Notes: generated by a model not told the origin, from the letters alone. 64,000 nt of DNA from Marinomonas pontica (GCF_026191375.1 NZ_JAODTL010000038.1:29804-93803); one strand, 5' to 3'; counted from the stretch's first letter, positions 27,441-37,825 are shown. Numbers and translations are program-made.

Positions 27441-29837
27441 TTAAATGGCTTTGTTGTTCAATTCGGTGCTTTTTAGCACTTCATCAAGGTGTAGCCAGGT
27501 TTCGATGACGGTGTCTGGGTTAAGAGACATGCTTTCGATGCCTTGGGCGACAAGCCAGTCGGCGAAGTCGGCGTGGTCAGATGGGCCTTGGCCGCAGATT
27601 CCAACGTATTTGCCTTGTTCACGACAGGCGGTGATGGCCATTTTTAGCAGTTTTTTCACAGCTGGGTTACGTTCGTCGAATTTGTCTGCGATCAATCCTG
27701 AGTCGCGGTCAAGTCCGAGTGTTAGCTGAGTCAAGTCGTTAGAGCCGATTGAGAAGCCGTCGAAGTATTGTAGGAACTCGTCAGCCAATAGGGCGTTGGA
27801 CGGCAGTTCGCACATCATGATGACTTTCAGGCCGTTTTCACCGCGAGCCAAGCCTTGTTCAGCTAGCAGTTCGGTGACTTGTTGGGCTTCTTCCAAGGTA
27901 CGAACAAATGGGATCATGATTTGTACGTTGGTTAAGCCCATGTCGTTACGAACGCGGCGGATGGCTTCACATTCTAGGGCGAAGCAGTCGCGGAACGAGT
28001 CGTCGATGTAGCGCGCTGCGCCACGGAAACCAAGCATTGGGTTTTCTTCGTCTGGTTCAAACAATGGACCGCCAACTAGGTTGTGGTATTCGTTTGATTT
28101 GAAGTCAGACAAGCGCACGATGACTGGCTTCTTAGAGAAAGAGCAAGCCAGTGTTGCGACGCCTTCGACCAGTTTGTCGACGTAGAATTCCACTGGGCTG
28201 TTGTAGCCGGCGATGCGGTGGTTGATCTCTTCTTGCAACGCGGGTGTCATGTCTGCGTAGTTCAACAAGGCTTTCGGGTGAATGCCGATCATGCGGTTGA
28301 TGATGAATTCTAAGCGAGCCAAGCCTATGCCAGCGTTTGGTAACATGGCAAAGTCAAACGCGCGGTTTGGGTTGCCCACGTTCATCATGATTTTCACTGG
28401 CAGTTCTGGCATGTTGCCGACTTCAGAGGTGATGATGTCGAATGGCAGTTCGCCTTGGTAAACAAAGCCCATGTCGCCTTGTGAGCAAGATACAGTGACT
28501 ATTTGGCCATCTTTCAATACGTCTGTTGCGTCGCCACAACCAACAACGGCTGGAATACCGAGTTCACGTGCGATGATCGCCGCGTGACAAGTACGACCAC
28601 CACGGTTGGTAACAATCGCAGAAGCGCGCTTCATGATGGGTTCCCAATCTGGATCGGTAATGTCGGTAACCAGAACGTCGCCCGGTTGGATGCGATCCAT
28701 TTCGGTAATAGAAGACAATACTTTTACGGCGCCTGTGCCGATTTTGTGACCAATGGCGCGGCCAGTGATCATTACCTGAGAGGTTTTCTTCAGGTTGTAA
28801 CGTTCCATGCTTTGGGCGTTGGCTTGGCTACGAACGGTTTCTGGTCGCGCTTGAACAATGTAGATCTTGCCGTCGATGCCGTCTTTCGCCCATTCAATGT
28901 CCATTGGGCGCTTGTAGTGTTTTTCGATAATGCAGGCTTGGCGAGCAAGGTCTTGGATTTCGTCGTTGGTTAGGGCGAAGCGGTTCTGGTCGTCCAAGGC
29001 TACTGGGACGATTTTAACGAATTCTTCGCTGCCAGCTTCGGCGTATTCCATTTTTTGTGCTTTGCTGCTTAGGCTCTTGCGCACAACCGCCGGGCGATTG
29101 GCGGCCAGTGTTGGCTTGTGAACGTAGTATTCGTCTGGGTTTACGGTGCCTTGTACAACCATTTCGCCAAGGCCGTAAGCGGCGGTGATGAAAACCACTT
29201 CGTCAAAGCCGGATTCTGTGTCTAGGGTAAACAAGACGCCAGACGCACCGATGTCACTGCGTACCATTTTTTGAATGCCTGCGGACAAAGACACACCTTG
29301 GTGTTCAAAGCCTTGGTGAACGCGGTAAGAAATCGCACGGTCGTTAAAGAGGGAAGCAAACACGCGTTTGATCGATGCTTTGATGTCTGCCAAGCCTTTC
29401 ACGTTTAGGAAAGTTTCTTGCTGGCCTGCGAAAGACGCGTCTGGTAAATCTTCCGCGGTGGCAGAAGAGCGTACGGCAAATGACGTGTCGTCTGTGTTGT
29501 CATCGCAAAGCGTTGCGAAAGCCGCTTCGATTTCTTGGTCAAATTCGGCAGAGAAAGTCGCCTCTTCGATCCATTGGCGAATTTTCACGCCCGTTTCAGC
29601 AAGGGCGTGAACATCGTCTACGTCCAATGCATCTAATGCTTGATGGATTTTTTCGTCTAGGCCGCTTTCAGTGATGAAGCTTTGATAAGCATAGGAAGTG
29701 GTTGCGAAACCGTTTGGTACTTGAATACCAAGGTCTGTCAGGTTGGAAATCATTTCACCCAAAGAGGCGTTCTTGCCGCCAACTTCACCGACATCTTCCA
29801 TATGAAGATCTTTAAACCACTTAATAAACTTGCTCAC
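27441..29837 (-). CDS. ppsA: phosphoenolpyruvate synthase
   Basis: Converts pyruvate, ATP and water to phosphoenolpyruvate, AMP and phosphate for gluconeogenesis. At 798 residues it is full length. The N-terminal ATP-grasp domain opens [11 protein letters not shown]. The central swivelling domain carries the phosphorylated His in [21 protein letters not shown], and the C-terminal TIM barrel has [14 protein letters not shown] and the active-site CGQGPSDH Cys region. It is divergent from the gene for its own regulator ppsR, with about 200 bases between. The start ATG follows a T-rich stretch with GGAG upstream. Confidence 0.97.
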   Translation of the reverse strand: MSKFIKWFKDLHMEDVGEVGGKNASLGEMISNLTDLGIQVPNGFATTSYAYQSFITESGLDEKIHQALDALDVDDVHALAETGVKIRQWIEEATFSAEFDQEIEAAFATLCDDNTDDTSFAVRSSATAEDLPDASFAGQQETFLNVKGLADIKASIKRVFASLFNDRAISYRVHQGFEHQGVSLSAGIQKMVRSDIGASGVLFTLDTESGFDEVVFITAAYGLGEMVVQGTVNPDEYYVHKPTLAANRPAVVRKSLSSKAQKMEYAEAGSEEFVKIVPVALDDQNRFALTNDEIQDLARQACIIEKHYKRPMDIEWAKDGIDGKIYIVQARPETVRSQANAQSMERYNLKKTSQVMITGRAIGHKIGTGAVKVLSSITEMDRIQPGDVLVTDITDPDWEPIMKRASAIVTNRGGRTCHAAIIARELGIPAVVGCGDATDVLKDGQIVTVSCSQGDMGFVYQGELPFDIITSEVGNMPELPVKIMMNVGNPNRAFDFAMLPNAGIGLARLEFIINRMIGIHPKALLNYADMTPALQEEINHRIAGYNSPVEFYVDKLVEGVATLACSFSKKPVIVRLSDFKSNEYHNLVGGPLFEPDEENPMLGFRGAARYIDDSFRDCFALECEAIRRVRNDMGLTNVQIMIPFVRTLEEAQQVTELLAEQGLARGENGLKVIMMCELPSNALLADEFLQYFDGFSIGSNDLTQLTLGLDRDSGLIADKFDERNPAVKKLLKMAITACREQGKYVGICGQGPSDHADFADWLVAQGIESMSLNPDTVIETWLHLDEVLKSTELNNKAI

Positions 29838-29958
29838 TAGAGACTCCAGTTTTTTTTTATAAATGAATGGCAGGAATAGTATTTAGCCAGTTTTTCCTAG
29901 TACACCAAGTACTTGTCAAAGCACTTGATCTGGGTTCATTGTATGTAGGTGCGTTGCT

Positions 29959-29980
29959 TCGAATAAAATCGATTATTCGA
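29959..29980. promoter_or_regulatory. palindromic sequence in the ppsA-ppsR divergent region
   Basis: TCGAATAA and TTATTCGA form an 8-bp inverted repeat with a 6-base spacer. An overlapping TCGATTATTCGA is found here, and a near-identical AATCGAATTATTCGATGG stands after ppsR at about 30865-30882. It could be an operator; no factor is assigned. Confidence 0.35.
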
Positions 29981-30044
29981 TGTAGTTTTATTTCAATCGA
30001 AAAAACGAATGTCGTTAGATAACAACAAAACAGGTGAATATTGA

Positions 30045-30848
30045 ATGAAAGTGTATTTTGTCTCTGATGGAACGGCGATTACCGCTGAGGTATTTGGTTC
30101 GGCAATGTTGTCGTTTTTTGATGTGGCGGTAGAGACAAAAAGTGTGCCTTTTTTGATCACAAAAGATCAGGCGGAAGGGCTAAAACAACAGATCAATCTG
30201 GAAATGAAGGAAGGGGTTGCTTTGTTGGTTTTTTATACCATTGCCGATGTGGCGATCCGCGATATTATCGAGTCTTGTGACTGCCATTGTTACAACCTTT
30301 TTGGGGATTTACTGTCGCCGATTGAGCAAGCCTTGGGCGTGAAAGCACAGCCAACCGCACAGAAAGCGCATGGTATGAAAGAGGGCGTTTATGATGGCCG
30401 AATTGACGCGATAAACTACGCTTTGGCGAACGATGACGGGGCGTCGGTAAAGAATTTTGCCGAAGCCGATATTATCCTACTTGGCGTGTCGCGCTCCGGT
30501 AAAACGCCGACCAGTTTGTATCTCGCAATGCAATACGGTATTAAAGCCGCTAACTACCCCATCACCGAAGACGATTTTTCTTCTCCAGGTTTGCCAAAAG
30601 TCTTAAAAGATCACAAGAAAAAGCTGTTTGGTTTGACCATCGATGCCCAGCGATTGCATGAAATTCGCACCGGTCGTATGGCGGCGAGTAAATACGCATC
30701 GTCGCGCCAGTGTCGCTATGAAGTGGATGAAGTAGAGTCTCTTTATCGCCAAGAACGTATTCCATTTTTAAATTCGACGAAACTGTCTGTGGAAGAAATT
30801 TCCACCAAAGTGATGGCTGAAATGAATTTGGTGCGGCACAGACAGTGA
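30045..30848 (+). CDS. ppsR: PEP synthase regulatory protein (kinase/pyrophosphorylase)
   Basis: Bifunctional DUF299 enzyme that inactivates PEP synthase by ADP-dependent phosphorylation of a threonine next to the catalytic His, and reactivates it by phosphate-dependent removal. The 267-residue length is normal. The P-loop-like GVSRSGKTPTSLYLAMQYG and the N-terminal YFVSDGTAITAE match the family; the Ser at the usual Thr position of the loop is a conservative change. Its divergent placement with ppsA gives the target directly. Confidence 0.95.
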   Translation: MKVYFVSDGTAITAEVFGSAMLSFFDVAVETKSVPFLITKDQAEGLKQQINLEMKEGVALLVFYTIADVAIRDIIESCDCHCYNLFGDLLSPIEQALGVKAQPTAQKAHGMKEGVYDGRIDAINYALANDDGASVKNFAEADIILLGVSRSGKTPTSLYLAMQYGIKAANYPITEDDFSSPGLPKVLKDHKKKLFGLTIDAQRLHEIRTGRMAASKYASSRQCRYEVDEVESLYRQERIPFLNSTKLSVEEISTKVMAEMNLVRHRQ

Positions 30849-31225
30849 ACGGATGCTGAGAAGTAATCGAATTATTCGATGGATTCCTGTTTTTTGCATG
30901 AAAAACACACAAAAATGGCATAAAAATATTTCAGTTAGTTCAAAATGGCATTACAAATGTCAGATAAATGTGACGAAGTCACCGGTTTAGATGCCTGTTT
31001 GTTGTGTAATTACCAAATTCGCTCTAAGAGAGTGTGAAGATAATGTTAAGAGCAGCGTGAACTGGGAGAGTATTTGTTGAATATGCTCTATAATGACAAC
31101 TAATTGAACGCATCCGTCATTCGGCAGACGTGACAAACGAATACCGAGCGTTCTGAATAGTGAGATGTTCATATTTCTATTTTATAAAAGGGCGTCTTAT
31201 TGAAAAAACCAAGGATAAAAATACA
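30849..31225. other. intergenic region upstream of rnr
   Basis: It holds the second copy of the TCGAATTATTCGA palindrome (30867-30879) and a perfect TATAAT at 31089-31094. The latter is a plausible -10 box for rnr about 130 bases before its start, though no good -35 stands at 17 bases. I see no tRNA or gene; a 60-codon minus-strand ORF here is not supported. Confidence 0.4.
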
Positions 31226-33847
31226 TTGAGTAATAAAAAAATTAACGATCCCCACATGCAGCGAGAAGCGTCTAAGTACGATAATCCCGTACCAAGCCGT
31301 GAATTCATTCTAGAGTTTCTTGCCACCCAGAATAAAAGCATGGGTCACTTAGATTTATGCAAAGAGTTTTCGCTGACTGGCGAAGACGAAATCGAAGCCC
31401 TCCGTCGCCGTCTCATCGCTATGTGCCGAGACAATCAAATGACCAGCAACCAAAATGACGAATACTCGCCGATTTTAGAGAGTGACCTGATCGAAGGTTA
31501 CGTCCAAGGCAATAAAGAAGGTCATGGTTTCTTGCTGCGTCAAAGCGATGACGATATTTTCCTATCTGCCCGTCAAATGCAGAACGTGATGGATGGCGAT
31601 AAAGTCAAAGCACGCCTTTCTGGTCGTAGCGTTAAAGGTCGCTTAGATGGTGTCGTGGTTGAGGTGCTAGAACGTAAGCACACGCAACTTGTTGGCCGAT
31701 ACTATGAAGAAAGCCGTACCGCTTTCGTCACACCTGAAAACCCACGTATCGCACAAGATATCTTGATCACTACAGAATCAGGTTTAACGCCGACTCATGG
31801 TCAATACGTGTTGGCTGAAATTGTTAGCTACGCTGAGCGCGGTAAACCAGCCCAAGGTTTGGTGAAGAAAGTCTTGGGTGACTTTATGGCACCGGGCGTT
31901 GAAATTGAAGTGGCGATGCACCGTTACGAAATTCCTAACGAGTGGCCAGCCGCGGTTGAAAAGCAAATCAAAAACTTCAGCACAGAAGTAGCAGAAGAAG
32001 ACAAAGCGCATCGCGTGGATTTGCGTGAGACACCGTTTGTTACCATTGATGGTGAAGACGCGCGCGACTTTGATGATGCGGTATATTGTGAAAAAACGCC
32101 GGGTGGCTGGAAGTTATTTGTTGCCATTGCCGATGTCTCTCATTATGTGAAGAAAGACACAGCGCTGGATGAAGAAGCGATTGTTCGCGGTAATTCGGTG
32201 TATTTCCCCGGTCGCGTTATTCCTATGTTGCCAGAAGTTTTGTCGAACGGCCTTTGTTCATTAAACCCAGACGTAGATCGTTTGGCGATGGTTGCAGAAG
32301 TGTCTTTGACGAGCAAAGGCAAGATGCGTGGTTTCAAATTTTATGAAGGTTTGATCCGTTCCCATGCCCGTTTGACTTACACCAAGGTCGCGAAAATGAT
32401 CGCAGACGAGCCAGAAGAGCAAGGTGTTGAGCTGCGTGAGCGTTATGCGTCCATTGTGTCGCACATTGATGATTTGAAAGGTTTGTATCAGGTCCTAAAA
32501 GGCGCGCGTGATGAGCGCGGCGCGATGGAGTTCGATACCACCGAAACGCGCATGGTGTTTGACGAGAACTCCAAAATTGAACACATTGTTCCTGTCGAGC
32601 GTAATGACGCTCATAAATTGATCGAAGAATGTATGTTGTGCGCTAACGTAGCGGCGGCAGAGTTATTGATCAAAGCCGATTTGCCGGCCTTGTTCCGTGT
32701 TCACGAAGGGCCAAAAGACGACCGTTTGTTAACGCTACGCACTTATCTTGGTTTATTGGGATTAGAGCTAACGGGCGGTACTAAACCAACGCCAGCAGAT
32801 TACGCGGCCTTGTCTGAAAGTATTAAAGACCGAGCGGATGCCCGTAGTATTCAAACTATGATGCTACGCTCTATGTCTCAAGCTGTGTATCAAGCCGATA
32901 ATTTGGGTCACTTTGGTTTAAATTATGAAGCTTATACGCACTTTACGTCACCTATTCGTCGTTACCCAGATTTGTTAGTTCATCGCGCGATTCGTTATTT
33001 GATTCGTGGTGAAGGCCGTCCGGCTGTGCGTCAGGCGCATCGTGTCGCTGGCAGCCCAGAACTGAAAGAACGCAAAATCTATGGTTATAACCACGCGGAT
33101 ATGGACGGTTTAGGGGATTCTTGTTCCTTGACCGAGCGCCGTGCAGATGAAGCCACTCGTGACGTAGAAGCCTGGTTGAAATGCCAATACGTGGAACAGC
33201 ATTTGGGCGAACCGTTTGACGGGGTTGTCACAGCAGTGACGTCGTTTGGTTTATTCGTCGAGTTGCAAGGCTTGTTTGTTGATGGTTTGGTGCATATTTC
33301 TGGTCTTGGACAAGATTATTTTGTTCACGATATGGAACATCAGGCGATTGTTGGTGAACGCACAGGTCGTGTCTTCCGCCTTGGTGACACGTTGAAAGTT
33401 CGCGTATCTAATGTGAACTTAGAACAGCGCAAAATTGATTTGAGCTTGGATGATAACGGCGGCCGACCACCACGTAAAAAGGTGGAGCGCAACGATATGA
33501 CCGAATTGGAAATGCAATTGGCGCAATTGCCACCGATTGAATTAGGCGGTCGACCTAAGCCTAAGACGGCAGCAAAAGTAAGCGGAGATAAATCCAAAGA
33601 CGATAAAACCTCTAAAGAGGATAACTCCAAAGACGGCAAAGGTTCAGACGGTAAAGCAAAGAAAAAACGCCGTTCGCCAGTGTCTAAAGGCAAACGCATT
33701 AGGCAGAAGAAATCGGGCACGGTGTCAGCAAACGGTAAGCCAACTGCGGCGGTTAAGAAGCCGAAAAAGCCTAAGAAGCCGAAAAAAGCAATGCTAAGCC
33801 AAAAGCAAAAGATTGATCAGACATTGAAAATTGAACTTTCTAGATAA
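31226..33847 (+). CDS. rnr: ribonuclease R
   Basis: Processive 3'-5' exoribonuclease of the RNB family, active on structured RNA. The order is an N-terminal winged-helix segment (DNPVPSREFILEFLATQ as in E. coli RNase R), two cold-shock domains, an RNB catalytic core with the acidic cluster DGEDARDFDDAVYCE, an S1 domain (FDGVVTAVTSFGLFVEL) and a Lys-rich tail of about 130 residues, unusually long, ending in KPKKPKKPKKA repeats. A TTG at 31226 with AAGGA upstream gives the family-typical N-terminus; a GTG at 31160 would add 22 doubtful residues. It is followed by rlmB, as in many gammaproteobacteria. Confidence 0.95.
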   Translation: MSNKKINDPHMQREASKYDNPVPSREFILEFLATQNKSMGHLDLCKEFSLTGEDEIEALRRRLIAMCRDNQMTSNQNDEYSPILESDLIEGYVQGNKEGHGFLLRQSDDDIFLSARQMQNVMDGDKVKARLSGRSVKGRLDGVVVEVLERKHTQLVGRYYEESRTAFVTPENPRIAQDILITTESGLTPTHGQYVLAEIVSYAERGKPAQGLVKKVLGDFMAPGVEIEVAMHRYEIPNEWPAAVEKQIKNFSTEVAEEDKAHRVDLRETPFVTIDGEDARDFDDAVYCEKTPGGWKLFVAIADVSHYVKKDTALDEEAIVRGNSVYFPGRVIPMLPEVLSNGLCSLNPDVDRLAMVAEVSLTSKGKMRGFKFYEGLIRSHARLTYTKVAKMIADEPEEQGVELRERYASIVSHIDDLKGLYQVLKGARDERGAMEFDTTETRMVFDENSKIEHIVPVERNDAHKLIEECMLCANVAAAELLIKADLPALFRVHEGPKDDRLLTLRTYLGLLGLELTGGTKPTPADYAALSESIKDRADARSIQTMMLRSMSQAVYQADNLGHFGLNYEAYTHFTSPIRRYPDLLVHRAIRYLIRGEGRPAVRQAHRVAGSPELKERKIYGYNHADMDGLGDSCSLTERRADEATRDVEAWLKCQYVEQHLGEPFDGVVTAVTSFGLFVELQGLFVDGLVHISGLGQDYFVHDMEHQAIVGERTGRVFRLGDTLKVRVSNVNLEQRKIDLSLDDNGGRPPRKKVERNDMTELEMQLAQLPPIELGGRPKPKTAAKVSGDKSKDDKTSKEDNSKDGKGSDGKAKKKRRSPVSKGKRIRQKKSGTVSANGKPTAAVKKPKKPKKPKKAMLSQKQKIDQTLKIELSR

Positions 33848-33865
33848 ACAAATAAATGAATAAAA

Positions 33866-33881
33866 GGGGGCGTATGCCCCC
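33866..33881 (+). other. intercistronic hairpin between rnr and rlmB
   Basis: GGGGGC and GCCCCC form a 6-bp stem with a GTAT loop. There is no T-run, so it is more likely an mRNA-stability or attenuation structure than a full terminator. Confidence 0.5.
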
Positions 33882-33899
33882 AAATTAATAGAGTAGATA

Positions 33900-34667
33900 A
33901 TGTCAGATTTAGAATGGATATACGGTATTCATGCCGTGGAAAACGCGTTAAACCAACAGCCAGAACGCATCAAAGAAGTGCGTTTTCAAGAAGGCCGTGA
34001 CGATAAAAAAAACCAACGTTTAGTACAGCTTTGTAAAACCAATAAAGTGCGTTACAGCGTGGTTGCTCGTCGAGACTTAGACCAATTGTTTACCTCCAGC
34101 AAAGACCGCGTGGTTCACCAGGGTGTGGTGGCTTACACCACGATGAACAAGGCTGGTAACGAAGCCGATTTGCATACTTTGATTGGTGGTTTGGATGAGA
34201 CTCCGCTGATCATTATTTTAGATGGTGTGACCGACCCTCATAATTTAGGCGCGTGCTTGCGAAGTGCCGATGCGGCAGGTGCTCATGCTGTGGTGATGCC
34301 AAAAGACAACTCTGCGCCACTGAATGCGACGGTCAGCAAGGTGGCTTGTGGTGCTGCAGAAAGCATTCCTGTTTATGCCGTAACGAACCTTGCTCGTACG
34401 ATGAAGAAGTTACAAGACCAGGGTGTGTGGATTTTTGGCACCGCGGGCGAAGCAACACAAACCATTTACGAGCAAGACTTAACCATTCCAACAGCGATTG
34501 TGATGGGCGCAGAAGGTGATGGCATGCGTCGTTTAACTCGCGAGCAATGCGACTATTTAGTGAAGCTGCCTATGGCTGGTGTGGTTTCTAGTTTGAATGT
34601 GTCCGTAGCGACAGGCGTTTGTCTCTACGAAGTCGTGCGTCAGCGCGCTGTTAAGGCCAAAGGTTAA
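33900..34667 (+). CDS. rlmB: 23S rRNA (guanosine-2251-2'-O)-methyltransferase
   Basis: SPOUT-family methyltransferase that modifies Gm2251 in the peptidyl-transferase P-loop. 255 residues: an N-terminal substrate-binding domain (GIHAVENAL) and a C-terminal trefoil-knot domain with all three SPOUT motifs, DPHNLGACLRSADAAGAH (I), VMGAEGDGMRRLTRE (II) and LNVSVATGVCLYE (III). It lies 52 bases after rnr and 13 bases before cobT. Confidence 0.96.
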   Translation: MSDLEWIYGIHAVENALNQQPERIKEVRFQEGRDDKKNQRLVQLCKTNKVRYSVVARRDLDQLFTSSKDRVVHQGVVAYTTMNKAGNEADLHTLIGGLDETPLIIILDGVTDPHNLGACLRSADAAGAHAVVMPKDNSAPLNATVSKVACGAAESIPVYAVTNLARTMKKLQDQGVWIFGTAGEATQTIYEQDLTIPTAIVMGAEGDGMRRLTREQCDYLVKLPMAGVVSSLNVSVATGVCLYEVVRQRAVKAKG

Positions 34668-34680
34668 GGGGCACAAAGCC

Positions 34681-35742
34681 TTGTTTAAGCAGTTTACTAT
34701 TCAAGCACCCTCGGTGCGTATTGAAGCCGAGCTACAACACAAAATCGACAATAAAACCAAACCGTTAGGTGCGCTGGGTGAGTTGGAAAGCATTGCGTTT
34801 CAGCTTGGCAAAATTCAGCAAACGACAACGCCCGATGTGTCAAAACCGCAGATGATCATTTTTGCGGCGGATCATGGCGTGGTAGCACAAGGCATCAGTT
34901 TGTTTCCACAAGAAGTCACACCTCAAATGGTGATGAACTTTCTAATGGGCGGCGCGGCGGTGAGTGTGTTTTGCGAACAACATAACGTGCCATTGCGCAT
35001 TGTTGATGTGGGGGTGAATGCTGAGCTGGAAGCGCATCCTTTATTGGGTGCTCGCAAAGTGGCGTTTTCTTCGCAAGATTTCAGTCAACAGGCAGCCATG
35101 ACGAGCACACAGTTAGAGCAAGCCCTTCAAGCTGGCGTTGACGAAGCGAATTTGGCAATTGACAAGGGCGTGAACCTATTGATGTTCGGTGAAATGGGCA
35201 TTGGTAACACGTGCGTGTCGTCTTGCATGATGACGGCGTTGATTGGTGTGAGCGCCGAGGACAGTGCTGGGCGTGGTACAGGACTGGATTCTGCTGGGGT
35301 TTCGCACAAAGCACGTATTATTGAGCAATCATTACAGCGTGCGGAAAAAGAAACTGGCCAATTGATGTCTGACTGGAGTGCGCAAACACTGGCAGAACAA
35401 GTTGGCGGCTTTGAGATTCTGGCTATGGCAGGCGCGATGTTGCAATCGGCTCAGCGTCAAACGGTGTTTGTGGTGGATGGTTTTATCTGTTCAGTCGCGT
35501 TGTTGTTCGCTCAAAAAGTGGCGCCTGATGTGCGTGAATACGCGGTTTTTGCGCACCAATCAAATGAAAAAGCCCACAAAATGTTGCTGAGTCATTTGAA
35601 GGCCGAGCCTATTTTGTCTTTGGATTTGCGCTTGGGTGAAGGTTCTGGCGCTATTTTGGCCTATCCTTTGATCCAAAGTGCCTGTGCATTTTTGAATAAA
35701 ATGGCGAGCTTTGAAAGCGCTGGCGTCACCGATTCTAAATAA
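34681..35742 (+). CDS. cobT: nicotinate-nucleotide-dimethylbenzimidazole phosphoribosyltransferase CobT
   Basis: Transfers phosphoribose from nicotinate mononucleotide to 5,6-dimethylbenzimidazole, making alpha-ribazole phosphate for the lower axial ligand. 353 residues, normal. Visible motifs are FAADHGVVAQGISLFP, the glycine-rich GEMGIGNT, GRGTGLD and the C-terminal LRLGEGSGA whose Glu acts as catalytic base. The start codon appears to be TTG with AAGG/AGGGG upstream. It heads the plus-strand set cobT-cobS-cobC. Its partner enzyme BluB, which makes the dimethylbenzimidazole, is encoded 17 kb away. Confidence 0.95.
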   Translation: MFKQFTIQAPSVRIEAELQHKIDNKTKPLGALGELESIAFQLGKIQQTTTPDVSKPQMIIFAADHGVVAQGISLFPQEVTPQMVMNFLMGGAAVSVFCEQHNVPLRIVDVGVNAELEAHPLLGARKVAFSSQDFSQQAAMTSTQLEQALQAGVDEANLAIDKGVNLLMFGEMGIGNTCVSSCMMTALIGVSAEDSAGRGTGLDSAGVSHKARIIEQSLQRAEKETGQLMSDWSAQTLAEQVGGFEILAMAGAMLQSAQRQTVFVVDGFICSVALLFAQKVAPDVREYAVFAHQSNEKAHKMLLSHLKAEPILSLDLRLGEGSGAILAYPLIQSACAFLNKMASFESAGVTDSK

Positions 35743-35780
35743 TATCAGTCGTACGAATAATTAGGTAAACATAGCCCATT

Positions 35781-36566
35781 ATGAAAGGCGTTCTTGTTGG
35801 TCCCTATTGGCAAGGCTTTAAACGTAGCCTTGTTACTTATACTCGAATTCCGCTGAAGGTGGATTGGAGTGACGAGATAAAGCACATCCCAGCGGTGTGC
35901 TTTTTACCATGGATTGGACTGGTGGTTGCACTATTGAGTGCTTGGCCATTGTGGTTTGATTGGTCATCTGCGTTGCAGGCATTGTTGATGCTGTTGACCG
36001 CTGTGCTATTAACCGGTGGATTTCATGAAGACGGTTTGATGGACAGTTGCGATGGCTTGGTTGGTGGTTGGGACAAAGAGCAGCGTTTGGCGATTATGAA
36101 AGACTCGCGTATTGGCAGTTACGCGGCGTTGTCGATTTGGTTTGCTTTGTCGTTAAAATGGCTCTTGTTGACTGAGTTATTAGACAGTATTCCCAATTCA
36201 TTTTTAGGCTTTATTTATACCTTGAGCGCTTGGTGTGTGGTGCATGTCATCGCGCGGGTGTTTCCATTGTTATTAATGCACACGTTGGACTATGTGACCA
36301 TGGGACAAAGTAAAGCGTCGAGTATGATTGCTAAGCTAACGTCCAGTCACTGGTTGGTCGCGTTATTGCCCTGTTTGCTGGTTGGAATCGTGGCATTTAG
36401 TCTATTTGATCTTCTTGTTACCTTGCTGTTTTGTCTTGTTGTAGTGGCATTGATTCGCTTTTACCTGCGTAAAAAAATTGCTGGTTTCAATGGCGATACA
36501 TTGGGGGCGAGTGAGCAGATTGGTGAGATTTTTGTCATTGTCTGTTTGTTGGTGTCGTATTCATGA
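35781..36566 (+). CDS. cobS: adenosylcobinamide-GDP ribazoletransferase CobS
   Basis: Membrane-embedded cobalamin synthase joining adenosylcobinamide-GDP with alpha-ribazole (phosphate). 261 residues with five or six membrane segments. The diagnostic acidic motif HEDGLMDSCDGLVGGWD and KDSRIGSYA are clear, and NGDTLGASEQIGEI marks the C-terminal end. It lies 38 bases after cobT and overlaps cobC by four bases (ATGA), so the genes are translationally coupled. Confidence 0.95.
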   Translation: MKGVLVGPYWQGFKRSLVTYTRIPLKVDWSDEIKHIPAVCFLPWIGLVVALLSAWPLWFDWSSALQALLMLLTAVLLTGGFHEDGLMDSCDGLVGGWDKEQRLAIMKDSRIGSYAALSIWFALSLKWLLLTELLDSIPNSFLGFIYTLSAWCVVHVIARVFPLLLMHTLDYVTMGQSKASSMIAKLTSSHWLVALLPCLLVGIVAFSLFDLLVTLLFCLVVVALIRFYLRKKIAGFNGDTLGASEQIGEIFVIVCLLVSYS

Positions 36567-37153
36567 AGTTGTATTTGATTCGTCACCCGAGACCGGATGT
36601 TAAGCAAGGTTTGTGTTATGGCGACATGGATGTACCGTTAGCAGACGGTTGGGAAGCAGGGGCTGCGGCTTTAAAAGCTCGCCTCGGTATAAACTTTGAT
36701 AATGCGTCGAATGCGTGTTTTCACAGCCCTTTAATTCGAGCGGCAAGGCTTGCTGAGTACATAAGTGATGCACGTTCTCATTCGGTTGATGCATTAAAAG
36801 AGTTAGATTTTGGGCAGTGGGAGGGGCTGTGTTGGCAGGATATCCCAAAAGCCGAAATCGATTCATGGGCGAGTGATATTGTCCATAGCGCACCTTATCA
36901 TGGAGAGTCGTTGCAGGTGGTGACCAATCGCGTTTGGACGTGGTGGCTATCGGTGCGCGACTTGCCTATGGATAACTGTGTGGTGGTGGCGCATTCAGGG
37001 GTAATTAAAGTCTTTGTTAGTTTGTTGTGTCAGTGGCCGTTGGAGCAATGTCACCGCATTGATGTGGGCTTTACCAGCGTGACTGAGTTTGTTGTTTTGG
37101 ACGATTTTGTTGTGTTGAAGCGCCTGGGTGCAGGCGATTGGGTTTCTGCTTAG
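36563..37153 (+). CDS. cobC: alpha-ribazole phosphatase CobC (histidine phosphatase)
   Basis: Removes the phosphate from alpha-ribazole 5'-phosphate or cobalamin 5'-phosphate. Histidine-phosphatase fold of 196 residues: phosphoacceptor motif LIRHPRP (RHG variant), LCYGDMDVPL, the catalytic acid region ELDFGQWEGL and the second His in VVAHSGVIKV. The HPRP variant of RHG is seen in this phosphatase branch. Assignment to the B12 pathway rests mainly on its overlap with cobS. Confidence 0.9.
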   Translation: MKLYLIRHPRPDVKQGLCYGDMDVPLADGWEAGAAALKARLGINFDNASNACFHSPLIRAARLAEYISDARSHSVDALKELDFGQWEGLCWQDIPKAEIDSWASDIVHSAPYHGESLQVVTNRVWTWWLSVRDLPMDNCVVVAHSGVIKVFVSLLCQWPLEQCHRIDVGFTSVTEFVVLDDFVVLKRLGAGDWVSA

Positions 37154-37174
37154 GTTAATTCGAGAAGAATAAGA

Positions 37175-37791
37175 ATGTTGCTATATCTTTTGGGTATGTT
37201 TGGGATTGCTGCGTTTGCCATTACGGGGGTGATTTCGTCTGGCAAAAAAGACATGGATCTATTTAGTGTTGTGTTTCTGGGAATGGTGACGTCATTAGGC
37301 GGAGGTACGATTCGTGATACGGTGCTGTCTGTCGAAACGGTTTATTGGGTGAAAGACACTTCGTATTTATGGGTGGCGTTTTTGTCGTCTGCATTGGCGT
37401 TTTTTACGGTGCGGTTTATTGAAGACAGACAGACGGTTTTTCATTATGCCGATTCGTTTGGTTTAGCTTTATTTACTGTTGTGGCAACCGAAAAGGTGTT
37501 GCTTTTAGGCTTTCCGCCAACCATCGCCATTACGATGGGAATCATTACTGGTGTGGCTGGTGGTATTATTCGTGATGTCTTGAGCCATCGTCCGCCTTTG
37601 GTGTTGGGGCGTGAGTTTTATGCAACGCCTGCTTTTTTAGGGGCTTTACTGCTTGTACTACTTGAAAAAAACGTACCGACACACATGAGTTTAACTCGAT
37701 TTACGCTGTCTCTTTAGTCTTTATACTGAGGGTGTTCGCAATTCATAAAGGCTTATATTACCCAAGTTGGTTGTTGTACAAGAAAAAATAG
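37175..37791 (+). CDS. TRIC-type cation channel (UPF0126), frameshifted near the 3' end
   Basis: Polytopic membrane protein of the bacterial TRIC (YadS/UPF0126) family. Two repeats each carry the glycine signature: SLGGGTIRDTVLS and GVAGGIIRDVLSHRPP. The uninterrupted frame stops at 37717 after 180 residues, short for the family (about 200-210). With one extra A in the seven-A run at 37665-37671, the frame continues through FNSIYAVSLVFILRVFAIHK to a stop at 37791. That supplies the missing last helix and family-like RxxAI end. The gene sits between cobC and cobO, but no B12 role is implied. Confidence 0.8.
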
Positions 37792-37825
37792 CGCAAGAAA
37801 AATAGCAGGTTAAAAGAGAGACATT

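Noticed and set aside
30987..31172. Minus-strand ORF and possible tRNA upstream of rnr
   Set aside because: No cloverleaf or family match; the region is better read as leader and promoter.
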